DNA from: an uncultured Rickettsiales bacterium | Lineage (GTDB): Bacteria > Pseudomonadota > Alphaproteobacteria > Rickettsiales > Deianiraeaceae | Direction: 5' to 3' | DNA length: 21,008 bases | NCBI GenBank assembly: GCA_946544555.1 | Contig: CAMNMI010000007.1 | Location: 1-21,008, forward strand | Part shown: piece by piece, positions 6,918 through 13,913 of the stretch | How positions within the stretch are numbered: the stretch's first letter is position 1 | Layout: the number at the start of each line of letters is the position of its first letter | Translations under genes and position numbers: made by a program | The notes under the pieces: model-generated | What the model saw: only the letters and a program-made list of their open reading frames with translations | Told to the model about the DNA's origin: nothing | Databases searched by the model: none

Positions 6918-7149
6918 TTCAGAACATCTTTATTTTATCATAATTTTTCCCTATGTCAAAAAGTTTTGAAAAAAATTGTTGTTGCATGGTACATGGCGAA
7001 GAGATAGCAAACAGCGAGAGCAATTTATCTGGTAGTTTTTTATACTTTTTTGTTAAAAAAATAATATTTTCATTTTGCAAAAGAGAAAGGTGAATGTATA
7101 TGTAATCTTTGACAATTAAAAAAACTGGATAATTACTAACTGATTTATT
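6918..7149. other. Intergenic region before kdsA
   Basis: Together with the small ORF at 6750-6917 this makes a 374-bp gap between annotated long genes. It holds TTGACA at 7109-7114, a -35 candidate for kdsA, with only weak -10 matches such as TAATTA at 7130. No RNA gene, repeat or further convincing ORF was seen. Confidence 0.5.
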
Positions 7150-7980
7150 ATGAAGCACATATCTGCTGGGAAGGTTGTCTTTGGGAATGATTTGCCATTC
7201 GTATTTATAGGTGGGCCATGCCAGGTTGAGAGCCCAGAACATGCGTATATGATAGCAGAGTTCTTGGTTAATTTGACATCAAAACTCGGAATTCCATATG
7301 TCTTCAAGGCATCATTTGATAAGGCCAATAGGACAAGCATAAACAGTAAGCGCGGCATTGGTTTGGAGAAGTCAATTCCCGTATTTGAGAAGATAAAAAA
7401 GGATTTTGGATGCCCTGTGATTACGGACATTCACCTTCCGGAGCAGTGCAAAATCATCGGGCCAGTAGTTGATATATTGCAAATTCCTGCGTTTCTTTGC
7501 AGACAGACAGATTTGCTGGAAAGTGCATCAAAATACGGCAAGGTTGTGAATGTCAAAAAGGGACAGTTTATGGCGCCTGATGGCATGAAAAAGGTGGTTG
7601 AAAAGTGCGCGCATTTTGGCAATGACAACGTGCTCCTTACCGAACGCGGCTCAACTTTTGGTTATAATAATCTTGTGGTTGATATGCGCGGATTGGAAAT
7701 TATGGCGCAAACTGGCCAACCAGTCATCATGGACGCTACTCATGCTGTGCAGATGCCAAGCGGACTGGGCGATGTCAGTGGCGGGGATAGAACAATGGCA
7801 CCAATTTTAGCACGAGCAGCTATCGCAGCAAGACCTATTGCAGGGCTATTCTGTGAGGTTCACAACGACCCAGACCATGCATTCAGCGATGGGCCAAACT
7901 CATTGACTTTTGATATGGTGGAGAAGTTGTTGATGGAGGTGAAGGAGCTGGATAATCTTGCAAAGAAGGATTTTACATAA
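7150..7980 (+). CDS. kdsA: 3-deoxy-8-phosphooctulonate synthase (Kdo-8-P synthase), metal-dependent class
   Basis: 276 aa, the family length. The enzyme condenses phosphoenolpyruvate with arabinose 5-phosphate to Kdo-8-phosphate, the first committed step of Kdo synthesis for lipid A/LPS. Core motifs are FIGGPCQVESPE, FKASFDKANRTS, GLEKSIPVFEKIK, FLCRQTDLL, MDATHAVQ and CEVHNDPDHAFSDGPNS. Cys24 in GGPC, with His198, Glu236 and Asp247, reproduces the metal-binding set of the class II, metal-dependent enzymes; class I enzymes such as that of E. coli have Asn at the Cys position. It stands alone with no other LPS genes nearby. Its last 8 bp overlap the 3' end of a convergent orphan gene. No Shine-Dalgarno is seen. 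Confidence 0.96.
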   Translation: MKHISAGKVVFGNDLPFVFIGGPCQVESPEHAYMIAEFLVNLTSKLGIPYVFKASFDKANRTSINSKRGIGLEKSIPVFEKIKKDFGCPVITDIHLPEQCKIIGPVVDILQIPAFLCRQTDLLESASKYGKVVNVKKGQFMAPDGMKKVVEKCAHFGNDNVLLTERGSTFGYNNLVVDMRGLEIMAQTGQPVIMDATHAVQMPSGLGDVSGGDRTMAPILARAAIAARPIAGLFCEVHNDPDHAFSDGPNSLTFDMVEKLLMEVKELDNLAKKDFT

Positions 7981-8248
7981 AAATGTGTTCTTCTTCTCCA
8001 ACTTTATAAATTGTTTTTGTTGGCTTGCTGTTTTTGATTTGCCTTACTATTTTAAAATTGTGATTATTACTCTCAACCATATCTTGCTTACATACTTCCG
8101 CACATCTTTGTCTCAACGTTTTCTTTCCTCTCCTCTTAAAAGTATGCTTGCTTACGTATGGCTTATATTCTGTCTTATCTTCTACTTCATTTCTCCTTCT
8201 ATATTTTGCCGTGCCAACATTTTGTTTGTTATGATTATCTGACAACAT
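7973..8248 (-). CDS. Basic hypothetical protein (91 aa)
   Basis: The frame is open from a TTG at 8299, but that codon lies inside a near-consensus promoter (TTGACA/TAAAAT), so the true start is the ATG at 8248 (MLSDNHNKQNVG). The 91-aa product is strongly basic, with RRR, KRRGKKTLRQR and KIVRQIK clusters and a central RQRCAEVC pair of cysteines; there is no membrane segment. Its end overlaps kdsA by 8 bp in convergent orientation. Nucleic-acid or ribosome binding would suit the charge but is a guess. No family is recognised. Confidence 0.6.
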   Translation of the reverse strand: MLSDNHNKQNVGTAKYRRRNEVEDKTEYKPYVSKHTFKRRGKKTLRQRCAEVCKQDMVESNNHNFKIVRQIKNSKPTKTIYKVGEEEHIFM

Positions 8249-8270
8249 CTTGATACAATTAAAACAATAT

Positions 8271-8299
8271 ATTTTATACTTATTAACAAGTTTTGTCAA
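8271..8299 (-). promoter_or_regulatory. Near-consensus sigma70 promoter for the 91-aa gene
   Basis: Minus strand: TTGACA (8299-8294), exactly 17 bp, TAAAAT (8276-8271). The leader to the ATG at 8248 would be about 15-17 nt. It settles the start of the downstream gene. Confidence 0.7.
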
Positions 8300-8322
8300 T
8301 GTTTAGTTATAATTATCGTTTT

Positions 8323-8697
8323 TTAATTGTGCTTATAATTAACAGAATTACGATTGGCGCTTATTTTAGTTTTTGACATTTTATTCAATTTTTTGCGACT
8401 TCTATACTCTTTAAAATATGCTTTGATTAGTTCCTGCTTTTCTTTTACATCTTGTTTTTCCATTGAGTTTGCATCGTCCAAATCTCTGTTTTGCATTTGT
8501 TGATAGGTATTTCTTAAAAAATCGTTAAAAGTTATATTACCAAATATATGTGCATAATTTTTATTATCACGCTGAAATTTGTCTATCCAATCTAAAAATA
8601 TTGACAACTCTTTCGTGTTATCAACGTCTATCTTTTCTTCATTTCTCTCTACACGATCAAATACAGCATCAAACATTCTTTTCTTCTCATTATGCAT
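8323..8697 (-). CDS. Hypothetical charged helical protein (124 aa)
   Basis: The ATG at 8697 (MHNEKKRMFDAVFD) is preferred to a TTG at 8715, which is at or before the predicted transcription start. The product is rich in Asp, Glu, Lys and Asn and looks largely alpha-helical: KELSIFLDWIDKFQRDNKNYAHIFGNITFNDFLRNTYQQMQNRD, then KEKQELIKAYFKEYRSRKKLNK. The C-terminal 25 residues are basic and Asn/Ser-rich. There are no signal or membrane segments and no known family. It lies downstream of rpmA on the same strand, but a perfect -10 promoter in the gap argues for separate transcription. Confidence 0.65.
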   Translation of the reverse strand: MHNEKKRMFDAVFDRVERNEEKIDVDNTKELSIFLDWIDKFQRDNKNYAHIFGNITFNDFLRNTYQQMQNRDLDDANSMEKQDVKEKQELIKAYFKEYRSRKKLNKMSKTKISANRNSVNYKHN

Positions 8698-8718
8698 ATA
8701 ATCCAACAAAAACAAGAA

Positions 8719-8747
8719 ATTATATGATAAAAAGAGTTGATCGTCAA
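8719..8747 (-). promoter_or_regulatory. Near-consensus sigma70 promoter for the 124-aa gene
   Basis: Minus strand: TTGACG (8747-8742), 17 bp, TATAAT (8724-8719). It lies in the gap between rpmA and the orphan gene and gives a leader of about 15 nt to the ATG at 8697. Confidence 0.7.
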
Positions 8748-8754
8748 TATTTCT

Positions 8755-9009
8755 TTATGCGCTCTTCACTGAAACAAGCACGCGGTTGTCTTTTGTTTTT
8801 TTGAATTCAACTTTACCGTCAATGAGTGCAAAAATTGTGTGATCTTTTCCCATGTCAACGTTGTCTTTTGGGAAGTATCTTGTTCCTCTTTGGCGAACAA
8901 TGATTGCACCAGCAGTAATAGAACCGCCACCGCAAACCTTCAAACCAAGCCGACGACCCGCCGAATCACGACCATTCTTGGTAGAACCACCCGCTTTATG
9001 ATGTGCCAT
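8755..9009 (-). CDS. rpmA: 50S ribosomal protein bL27
   Basis: 84 aa, full length. The N-terminus MAHHKAGGSTKNGRDSAGRRLGLKVCGG is the family signature, whose first residues reach the peptidyl-transferase centre; GTRYFPKDNVDMGKDHTIFALIDGKVEF follows. There is no Firmicute-type cleavable N-terminal extension. It starts 17 bp after rplU, the classic rplU-rpmA pair. AAGG about 10 nt before the ATG is one of the few Shine-Dalgarno-like elements in the window. The usual third gene, obgE, is missing; an orphan with its own promoter follows instead. Confidence 0.97.
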   Translation of the reverse strand: MAHHKAGGSTKNGRDSAGRRLGLKVCGGGSITAGAIIVRQRGTRYFPKDNVDMGKDHTIFALIDGKVEFKKTKDNRVLVSVKSA

Positions 9010-9026
9010 AACATTAAAACCTTATA

Positions 9027-9338
9027 CTATAACTTTATTTCCTTAATGAGAACCAATGTCTTGTATTGACGGTGGCCTCTCTTCCTTTCGTATCCTTGTC
9101 TTCTTTTCTTTTTATAGGCAATGACTTTGTCTTCACGAAATTGTTTCACTACCTGACCACTAACTGTGTATCCCTGCAAAGAGTTTTTGTCAACAACAAC
9201 CTCACCATCATTTGCGAGTAAAACAAGCCCTTTCAAGCTAACATCAGCGCCTTCCTCGGCATCAATTTTTTCCATTATGCAGGCCTCTCCTGGGACAATT
9301 TTATACTGCCTGTCCCCAACCGCTACTATTCCGAACAT
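9027..9338 (-). CDS. rplU: 50S ribosomal protein bL21
   Basis: 103 aa from the ATG at 9338 (MFGIVAVGDRQYKIVPGE), which aligns with the family start MYAVIKTGGKQYRV. A further upstream ATG at 9359 would add MHFHVAH, which bL21 proteins lack. The C-terminal KKKRRQGYERKRGHRQYKTLVLIKEI is the conserved basic region (family KRRRRKGYRRKRGHRQ.TRI.I). It binds 23S rRNA near bL20. It is first gene of rplU-rpmA. TTGACA at 9373-9368 on this strand is a -35 candidate but the -10 is unclear. A GC-rich repeat lies just upstream. Confidence 0.95.
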   Translation of the reverse strand: MFGIVAVGDRQYKIVPGEACIMEKIDAEEGADVSLKGLVLLANDGEVVVDKNSLQGYTVSGQVVKQFREDKVIAYKKKRRQGYERKRGHRQYKTLVLIKEIKL

Positions 9339-9391
9339 ATGTGCTACATGAAAATGCAAAAAATAATTGTCAAGAGGTGGTTTGTGTTAAT

Positions 9392-9484
9392 GTTGCGCGG
9401 CGCGGAGCGCGTTTGGCCGACGAGCGCAGCGAGGCGGAGCGTAGCGGTGCCAAACGGCGATGGCGTGGCCTCGGGCGGCGCAAC
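9392..9484 (-). repeat. GC-rich palindromic repeat, copy 4 (reverse orientation)
   Basis: Outer arms GTTGCGC / GCGCAAC and inner arms GTTTGGC / GCCAAAC pair. The centre carries the CGAGCGCAGCGAGG and GGAGCGTAGCGG modules shared with copies 2 and 6. It lies upstream of rplU. Confidence 0.88.
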
Positions 9485-9659
9485 ATAAATCAATGGCGTT
9501 TTTTAGCTGAGTATCTTAAAGTCATTTGTATATTTTAAGTTTAGTTAGATTAATTTTCTTAGAAGAGATTCTGTGTGTGGGGAGATTTTAATTGCAAGCG
9601 GTTGTATGGAATTTTTATTAGATTGGTTTGCAACGCTAAATAAATATTGAACCCTGTCG

Positions 9660-10652
9660 CTATTTTCGATTTAAGCCCTTACCGAATTTATTAAGCAATT
9701 CGTAAGAAACCATTCGATTTACAATTATTTGCTGACTAGGTTCATAATCTATTTCACGAAGTTGTTTATACAATTCTTTATAGCGTTGCTCATAATATTC
9801 AGAATTGATAATATGACAGCTGCCAGAACTACATGGAGTACGGGTATATTGACCCGACAACAACAACTCATCAACTTGTTTCTGTACTTTCGAATTTAAC
9901 ACAAAGTATTTTTGTTGTTTGCCAGCGCTGAAACATCTTTTCTTATATTCTTTAATAAATTTTTCATCCGCTAGTTTCATCATGGCCATTTTACTTGATA
10001 CCAACCTACCAGTATATACTTTATTATCACTACCGGAATACAAGAAGTCGGGTTCATAGGAAGAATAAATAGCGTCTGAATGCTCTTCATTCTGTTTTTT
10101 ATTTATTGTAGCAGGCATTGGTTTGTTTTTCTGAACATTATTTATCTGATTATCGGCAAAACCTGCTTTGTTATTAAAATTGTTCGCAACATTTGGATTT
10201 ATGTTGTTGAAATTATTCATATTGTTAATTTTATTAATATTGTTAATATTATTGTTATGTTGTCTAATATTTTTATTTACTTGCATTTGATTTTGATGAA
10301 CTCTATTCTGCATATTCATATTATTATTTATCGCATTATTCACATTCGGTTGTGTATATAAAAAGCGAGTTTTTTTAACCATATCGTTCAATGTCTTGCT
10401 TGTTTCATGACTTTCACGAGTTTCTGAATAAAGAAAATTAACACCTTTAATATCAATATTTGGTAGCTTTGTATGTACAAAGTACTGACATACGGGCTTA
10501 CCTTCGAACATCGTTTGCAAGTATGTATATTTCCCATTTGGTTCAAGATTTTTTTTAAAATATTGATTCATTTTTTTTTCGTCTGCCACGTCAACTATAA
10601 ACTGATGCAAATACCACTGTTCTTGTTGATTATTATTAATATTCCCATTCAT
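9660..10652 (-). CDS. Asn-rich hypothetical protein (330 aa)
   Basis: Two ordinary-composition regions flank an Asn-rich linker. Residues 11-100 form a likely folded domain (QWYLHQFIVDVADEKKMNQYFKKNLEP, PVCQYFVHTKLPNIDIKGVNFLYS). Residues 102-174 are dominated by Asn with Ile, Met and Phe (NNINNINKINNMNNFNNINPN). Residues 190-330 form a second domain with TPCSSGSCHIINSEYYEQRYKELYKQLREIDYEPSQ. There is no signal peptide or membrane segment, and no family is recognised. It shares poly-Asn composition with the 551-aa protein at 707-2362, which has the same multi-domain plan. Its own TTGACA/TAAAAT promoter lies 23-51 bp upstream of the ATG at 10652. Confidence 0.8.
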   Translation of the reverse strand: MNGNINNNQQEQWYLHQFIVDVADEKKMNQYFKKNLEPNGKYTYLQTMFEGKPVCQYFVHTKLPNIDIKGVNFLYSETRESHETSKTLNDMVKKTRFLYTQPNVNNAINNNMNMQNRVHQNQMQVNKNIRQHNNNINNINKINNMNNFNNINPNVANNFNNKAGFADNQINNVQKNKPMPATINKKQNEEHSDAIYSSYEPDFLYSGSDNKVYTGRLVSSKMAMMKLADEKFIKEYKKRCFSAGKQQKYFVLNSKVQKQVDELLLSGQYTRTPCSSGSCHIINSEYYEQRYKELYKQLREIDYEPSQQIIVNRMVSYELLNKFGKGLNRK

Positions 10653-10674
10653 ACAACGAAACTTAAAACATTAC

Positions 10675-10703
10675 ATTTTACAAAATTTTACCGCTTCTGT
10701 CAA
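10675..10703 (-). promoter_or_regulatory. Near-consensus sigma70 promoter of the Asn-rich gene
   Basis: Minus strand: TTGACA (10703-10698), 17 bp, TAAAAT (10680-10675), with a predicted leader of about 16 nt. Confidence 0.7.
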
Positions 10704-10744
10704 TAACTATTGAATTTTATATCTTCCCATTTCCTTATATCCTC

Positions 10745-11929
10745 ATGCAACAACGCACATTTTACATCCAAACCTTTGGTTGCCAGATGAATGAATACGA
10801 TAGCGAGCGGCTGATTGGAAACCTTCAACAGAAGGGCTGGAAGCGGATTGAAAGCTACGCAGGTGCCGATTTGGTAATTTTGAATACATGTAGCATCCGC
10901 GAAAAAGTGACGCATAAGATTTATAGTGAGGTTGGCCGCATCAACATGGAGAAAGTGAAAATGCGTAAGGCCGGGCGCTACATGGTAATTGCGCTGCTTG
11001 GGTGCGTGCCAGAGGTTGAGCGTGAGAAAATGTTCACCAAAGCTCCTGCGATTGATATTCTATTATCTCCACAATCACACTTGCAGTTGTTGCCGTTTGT
11101 GGAGCACATTTTGTCAAGTGTTTTCTTGCGCAAAGGTTATGCCGTAGCACGTAAAACCCATTTGTCAGAGCTTGCACTGGATGCCAACATGAAGTTTGAT
11201 TTCTTGGCCGAAGAGCGTACAACATTTGACGGCGAGCATGCATATATCACAGTTCAAGAGGGATGCAACAAGTTTTGCACTTATTGTGTCGTTCCGAACA
11301 CAAGAGGGCGTGAGCTTCCGCGCAAGGCCGAGGACGTCCTAAAAGAGGCCAATGAGCTTGCAAAACTTGGCGCGCGAGAGATTACCCTGTTAGGACAAAA
11401 TGTGAGTAGTTATAAATATACGGACGGCGCAGACAATAAGTGGACGCTTGTAGAGCTCATCCAAGAGGTGGCTAAAATTCCTTCTGTGGAGAGGATAAAA
11501 TATATCACGTCGCACCCAATTGATATTACGCATGAGCTGATTGATCTGCATGCCAAAGAGAAGAAATTGATGCCATATCTGCATCTTCCAGTCCAGTCGG
11601 GTAGCAACGCAATTCTAAAAAAGATGAATAGAAAATATACCAGAGAGTTCTACCTTGACATCATCAGGCGCTATCGCGAGGCCGTGCCAGATATGGTGTT
11701 CTCGTCTGATTTCATTGTTGGCTTTCCTGGTGAGACAGAGGAAGATTTCCAACAAACCATTGACTTGGTGGAAGAAGTTGTCTATCGCGCGCCGTGCTTT
11801 TCGTTTATCTACTCACCGCGGCCAAAAACGGTTGCAGCTTTGATGAAAGACCAAATTCCGCTGGATGTTGCAACTGCTCGCTTGGAGAGATTACAAAAGT
11901 TATTGTTGGAGCAGTTTAGGGGAAGATAA
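10745..11929 (+). CDS. miaB: tRNA-2-methylthio-N6-isopentenyladenosine synthase MiaB, lacking the TRAM domain
   Basis: A radical-SAM methylthiotransferase. The N-terminal UPF0004 domain has three cluster cysteines: Cys13 (TFGCQMN), Cys49 (NTCSIRE) and Cys87 (LLGCVPE). The radical-SAM motif CNKFCTYC supplies Cys174, Cys178 and Cys181. VVPNTRGRE, LLGQNVSSY, YLHLPVQSGS, MNRKYTREFY, SDFIVGFPGETEEDF and FSFIYSPRPKTVAA are MiaB-type. The enzyme adds a methylthio group to i6A37 of tRNAs reading UNN codons. The protein stops at residue 394, right after the ERLQKLLLEQ helix, where normal MiaB (about 440-475 aa) continues into a TRAM RNA-binding domain. No TRAM-like sequence follows in any frame. Related RimO and MtaB also carry TRAM, so the absence is unusual whichever paralogue is considered. 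Confidence 0.93.
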   Translation: MQQRTFYIQTFGCQMNEYDSERLIGNLQQKGWKRIESYAGADLVILNTCSIREKVTHKIYSEVGRINMEKVKMRKAGRYMVIALLGCVPEVEREKMFTKAPAIDILLSPQSHLQLLPFVEHILSSVFLRKGYAVARKTHLSELALDANMKFDFLAEERTTFDGEHAYITVQEGCNKFCTYCVVPNTRGRELPRKAEDVLKEANELAKLGAREITLLGQNVSSYKYTDGADNKWTLVELIQEVAKIPSVERIKYITSHPIDITHELIDLHAKEKKLMPYLHLPVQSGSNAILKKMNRKYTREFYLDIIRRYREAVPDMVFSSDFIVGFPGETEEDFQQTIDLVEEVVYRAPCFSFIYSPRPKTVAALMKDQIPLDVATARLERLQKLLLEQFRGR

Positions 11930-12000
11930 TAACACTAAACAAAACCATTATACACCGCAAAAATTGCGAGAGAAATATGTATATGTAGTTTCTGATTAGA

Positions 12001-12702
12001 TTAATCCTTTTGTCTTGATTTTTTATTGTTTGTGCTTATTTTTGCTTGTTTATTATTAGATATGCTTGACCTAAATTCAAAAAGCGACGCATCAACATTG
12101 TTTCTATTAGCAGAATATTTGACAAGATCATTCATAAGTTCTCTTACTTTTTTTGCATTGTGCTTAATGCGTGATTTCACTGTGTGAAAAACTACTCCGT
12201 TCTGTACATCAACATTTTTGTTGCAATAACATTTGTGTCTTATTAATTCTGCAATTTCCGCAAACTTTTTATTAATATTTTTGATATACTTTGAACCTCT
12301 GCGTATATATATCCTTGTATTGTACAAATCACTTCCCTCCTCCGTTAATGCTCGTTCAAAATCTTGTGCTTTGTTATGCTTTTTGCCCAAGTAAAAATTT
12401 ACATTATATCTTACTTCTGTTAGATCTTTGTCAACATCACACAACAACTGTTTCTCGTCTTCAGTTAATCCATATTTTGTCCTATAAAAATTGAGAATTG
12501 ACTTTCTCTTAGAATCACTAACGTCGTCGTTTATACGAAAAGAAACTGTTCTGTATAATTTGCTTGTTGTCTGACAGACATTTATCACGCCAACGATATT
12601 TTTTCGTTGCAAATTCTTAAGTCTATTAATCACCGTTGCATAGCCAGCAAGTGTTAAATCAAGCGTGCAAATATTTGGATCTCGATTTTCTTGGCTATAC
12701 AT
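12001..12702 (-). CDS. Hypothetical basic protein (233 aa)
   Basis: No family is recognised. The frame opens at an ATG at 12723, but that codon overlaps the -10 of a TTGCAA/TATAAT promoter. I therefore prefer the ATG at 12702 (MYSQENRDPN), which is preceded by GAAGGG at Shine-Dalgarno distance. The product is basic with mixed alpha/beta composition: ICTLDLTLAGYATVINRLKNLQRKNIVGVINVCQTTSKLYRTVSFRIND, then KYGLTEDEKQLLCDVDKDLTEVRYNVNFYLGKK, a Lys-rich helix region and a Ser/Asn/Lys tail. No signal peptide or membrane segment is seen. It is divergent from bamE. Confidence 0.7.
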   Translation of the reverse strand: MYSQENRDPNICTLDLTLAGYATVINRLKNLQRKNIVGVINVCQTTSKLYRTVSFRINDDVSDSKRKSILNFYRTKYGLTEDEKQLLCDVDKDLTEVRYNVNFYLGKKHNKAQDFERALTEEGSDLYNTRIYIRRGSKYIKNINKKFAEIAELIRHKCYCNKNVDVQNGVVFHTVKSRIKHNAKKVRELMNDLVKYSANRNNVDASLFEFRSSISNNKQAKISTNNKKSRQKD

Positions 12703-12721
12703 ATAGTTAAATCCCTTCGCC

Positions 12722-12749
12722 ATTATACAACTTTAAAAATCATTTGCAA
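12722..12749 (-). promoter_or_regulatory. sigma70-like promoter for the 233-aa gene
   Basis: Minus strand: TTGCAA (12749-12744), 16 bp, perfect TATAAT (12727-12722). The -10 overlaps the upstream ATG at 12723, which argues for translation from 12702. Confidence 0.55.
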
Positions 12750-12777
12750 ATAAAAAATATTTTCTTACTCGTGCCTG

Positions 12778-13155
12778 ATGAGGTTTTTTCTCAAAAGTGC
12801 AGCGTTATCATTGGTATTGTGCGGAGTTGCATGCACACCCGTGCACCGTGGATACAAAATGCAAGAAGAAGATATTCAAACAATGCAAGCCATGGTTGAG
12901 CGCTCGACCAAGGTGGAAGAAATTGTCAACAGGTTTGGCTCTCCAACTTTTATCAATACACCAATCAATGATAACATGTGCTATGCAAGTGGCGAAGGAA
13001 CTCGTGTAGCATTTGCCAGGTTTGCACGGCCAACATATAATATAGTATGCATATCCTTTAAAGACGGCGTAGCAACTGGGATTTCCAATAAGAAATTCAA
13101 TGATATTGACGTTGAGAAGTTTGTGAGTTATAAGACAGAAATAAAGGAAAGTTAA
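12778..13155 (+). CDS. bamE: Outer membrane assembly lipoprotein BamE-like (SmpA/OmlA family)
   Basis: 125 aa. A signal peptide of basic MRFFLK, hydrophobic core and Cys19 in CGVAC suggests a lipoprotein, although the residue three before the Cys is Gly, not the usual Leu. The mature part HRGYKMQEEDIQTMQAMVERSTKVEEIVNRFGSPTFINTPINDNMCYAS matches the SmpA/OmlA pattern of a helix entering a (G)SPT/S turn before a strand pair, followed by a second beta pair NIVCISFKDGVATGI. BamE is a small lipoprotein of the BAM complex that inserts outer-membrane proteins. The fold assignment rests on pattern recognition of a weakly conserved family. Three bp plus a T-run after the stop, a GC-rich repeat begins. 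Confidence 0.78.
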   Translation: MRFFLKSAALSLVLCGVACTPVHRGYKMQEEDIQTMQAMVERSTKVEEIVNRFGSPTFINTPINDNMCYASGEGTRVAFARFARPTYNIVCISFKDGVATGISNKKFNDIDVEKFVSYKTEIKES

Positions 13156-13163
13156 TATTTTTT

Positions 13164-13244
13164 GTTGCGCTGCCCGAGGCCACGCCCTCGCGGTTTGGCT
13201 CCCCCTCGTTCCTCGGTGGCCAAACTCGCTCCGCCCAGCGCAAC
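13164..13244 (+). repeat. GC-rich palindromic repeat, copy 5
   Basis: Outer arms GTTGCGCTG / CAGCGCAAC pair perfectly, extended by flanking TT/AA. Inner arms GTTTGGC / GCCAAAC pair. It lies between convergent bamE and the 13278-13691 gene. Confidence 0.88.
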
Positions 13245-13277
13245 AATAATATACCACCTAAACAAAATAGCGATAAA

Positions 13278-13691
13278 TCAACCAGGTTGCTTTCCATTTG
13301 AATGTTGTGGTTTATTTTTCGCCACTTTGTTATTAACTGAATTAATATTACATAGGCTTTCTATCGTGCTTTTGCAATATTCAAATAATTGCTCCGGATC
13401 TGCATTTTCCATTTCAAAAACATTCATCTCATCTTCATCTGCTTCTGGCATGTCTCTTATTAATATTCTGGTTGAATAATTCCGATTTTGTTTGTTTGGA
13501 CATCTAAATGACATTGAGACTTTATGCCCTGATGCATCATGAAAATCGGCGCTAATGAACGTACATGGCACCAGGCCTTTTAATACAACATAACCATCAT
13601 TTACAGATACACTGGCATCCTTTATCCCGGCTTCATTAAAATATGCTGAAAATCTTTTTTTCATTTCTTCTATGTCAAAATTGTTTTGCAT
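13278..13691 (-). CDS. Hypothetical protein (137 aa)
   Basis: ATG at 13691 (MQNNFDIEEMKKRFSAYFNEAGIKDASVSVNDGYVVLKG). The N-terminal half looks like a small alpha/beta domain, with strands SVSVNDGYVVLKGLV and KVSMSFRCPN. An acidic segment DMPEADEDEMNVFEMENADPEQLFEYCKS follows, then a basic Asn/Lys/Gln tail. There is no signal peptide or membrane segment, and no family is recognised. It has its own TTGACA/TATATT promoter and is divergent from the oxidoreductase gene across repeat copy 6. Confidence 0.7.
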   Translation of the reverse strand: MQNNFDIEEMKKRFSAYFNEAGIKDASVSVNDGYVVLKGLVPCTFISADFHDASGHKVSMSFRCPNKQNRNYSTRILIRDMPEADEDEMNVFEMENADPEQLFEYCKSTIESLCNINSVNNKVAKNKPQHSNGKQPG

Positions 13692-13716
13692 AATAAAAAT
13701 AAATTAAACTGATTAA

Positions 13717-13744
13717 AATATATTAAAAATATATCAAATGTCAA
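13717..13744 (-). promoter_or_regulatory. sigma70-like promoter for the 137-aa gene
   Basis: Minus strand: TTGACA (13744-13739), 16 bp, TATATT (13722-13717), leader about 19 nt. Confidence 0.6.
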
Positions 13745-13772
13745 CTGTAAAAGAATTTATTGGTAATGAATA

Positions 13773-13865
13773 GTTGCACGGCGCGGAGCGCATTTGGCCG
13801 ACGAGCGCAGCGAGGAGGAGCGTAGCAGTGCCAAATGGCGAGGGCGTGGCCGCGGGCGGCGCAAC
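13773..13865 (-). repeat. GC-rich palindromic repeat, copy 6 (reverse orientation)
   Basis: Inner arms CATTTGGC / GCCAAATG pair perfectly. The outer arm has one mismatch (GTTGCAC against GCGCAAC). The same length and centre as copy 4. It lies between divergent genes. Confidence 0.88.
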
Positions 13866-13913
13866 AAAACAGTTGCAAAATAAATAATATAAAATATTTA
13901 CTCTTCGTTGTTT

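Noticed and set aside
6919..7242. Minus-strand ORF over the kdsA 5' end
   Set aside because: Most of its start region lies inside kdsA, no promoter fits, and its composition is typical of an AT-rich chance frame.
9485..9659. Possible small RNA between rplU and the Asn-rich gene
   Set aside because: No stable structure, tRNA-like fold or promoter-terminator pair could be recognised by eye.
11930..12000. Frameshifted TRAM remnant after miaB
   Set aside because: No frame gives a TRAM-like strand pattern; the sequence is AT-rich non-coding.
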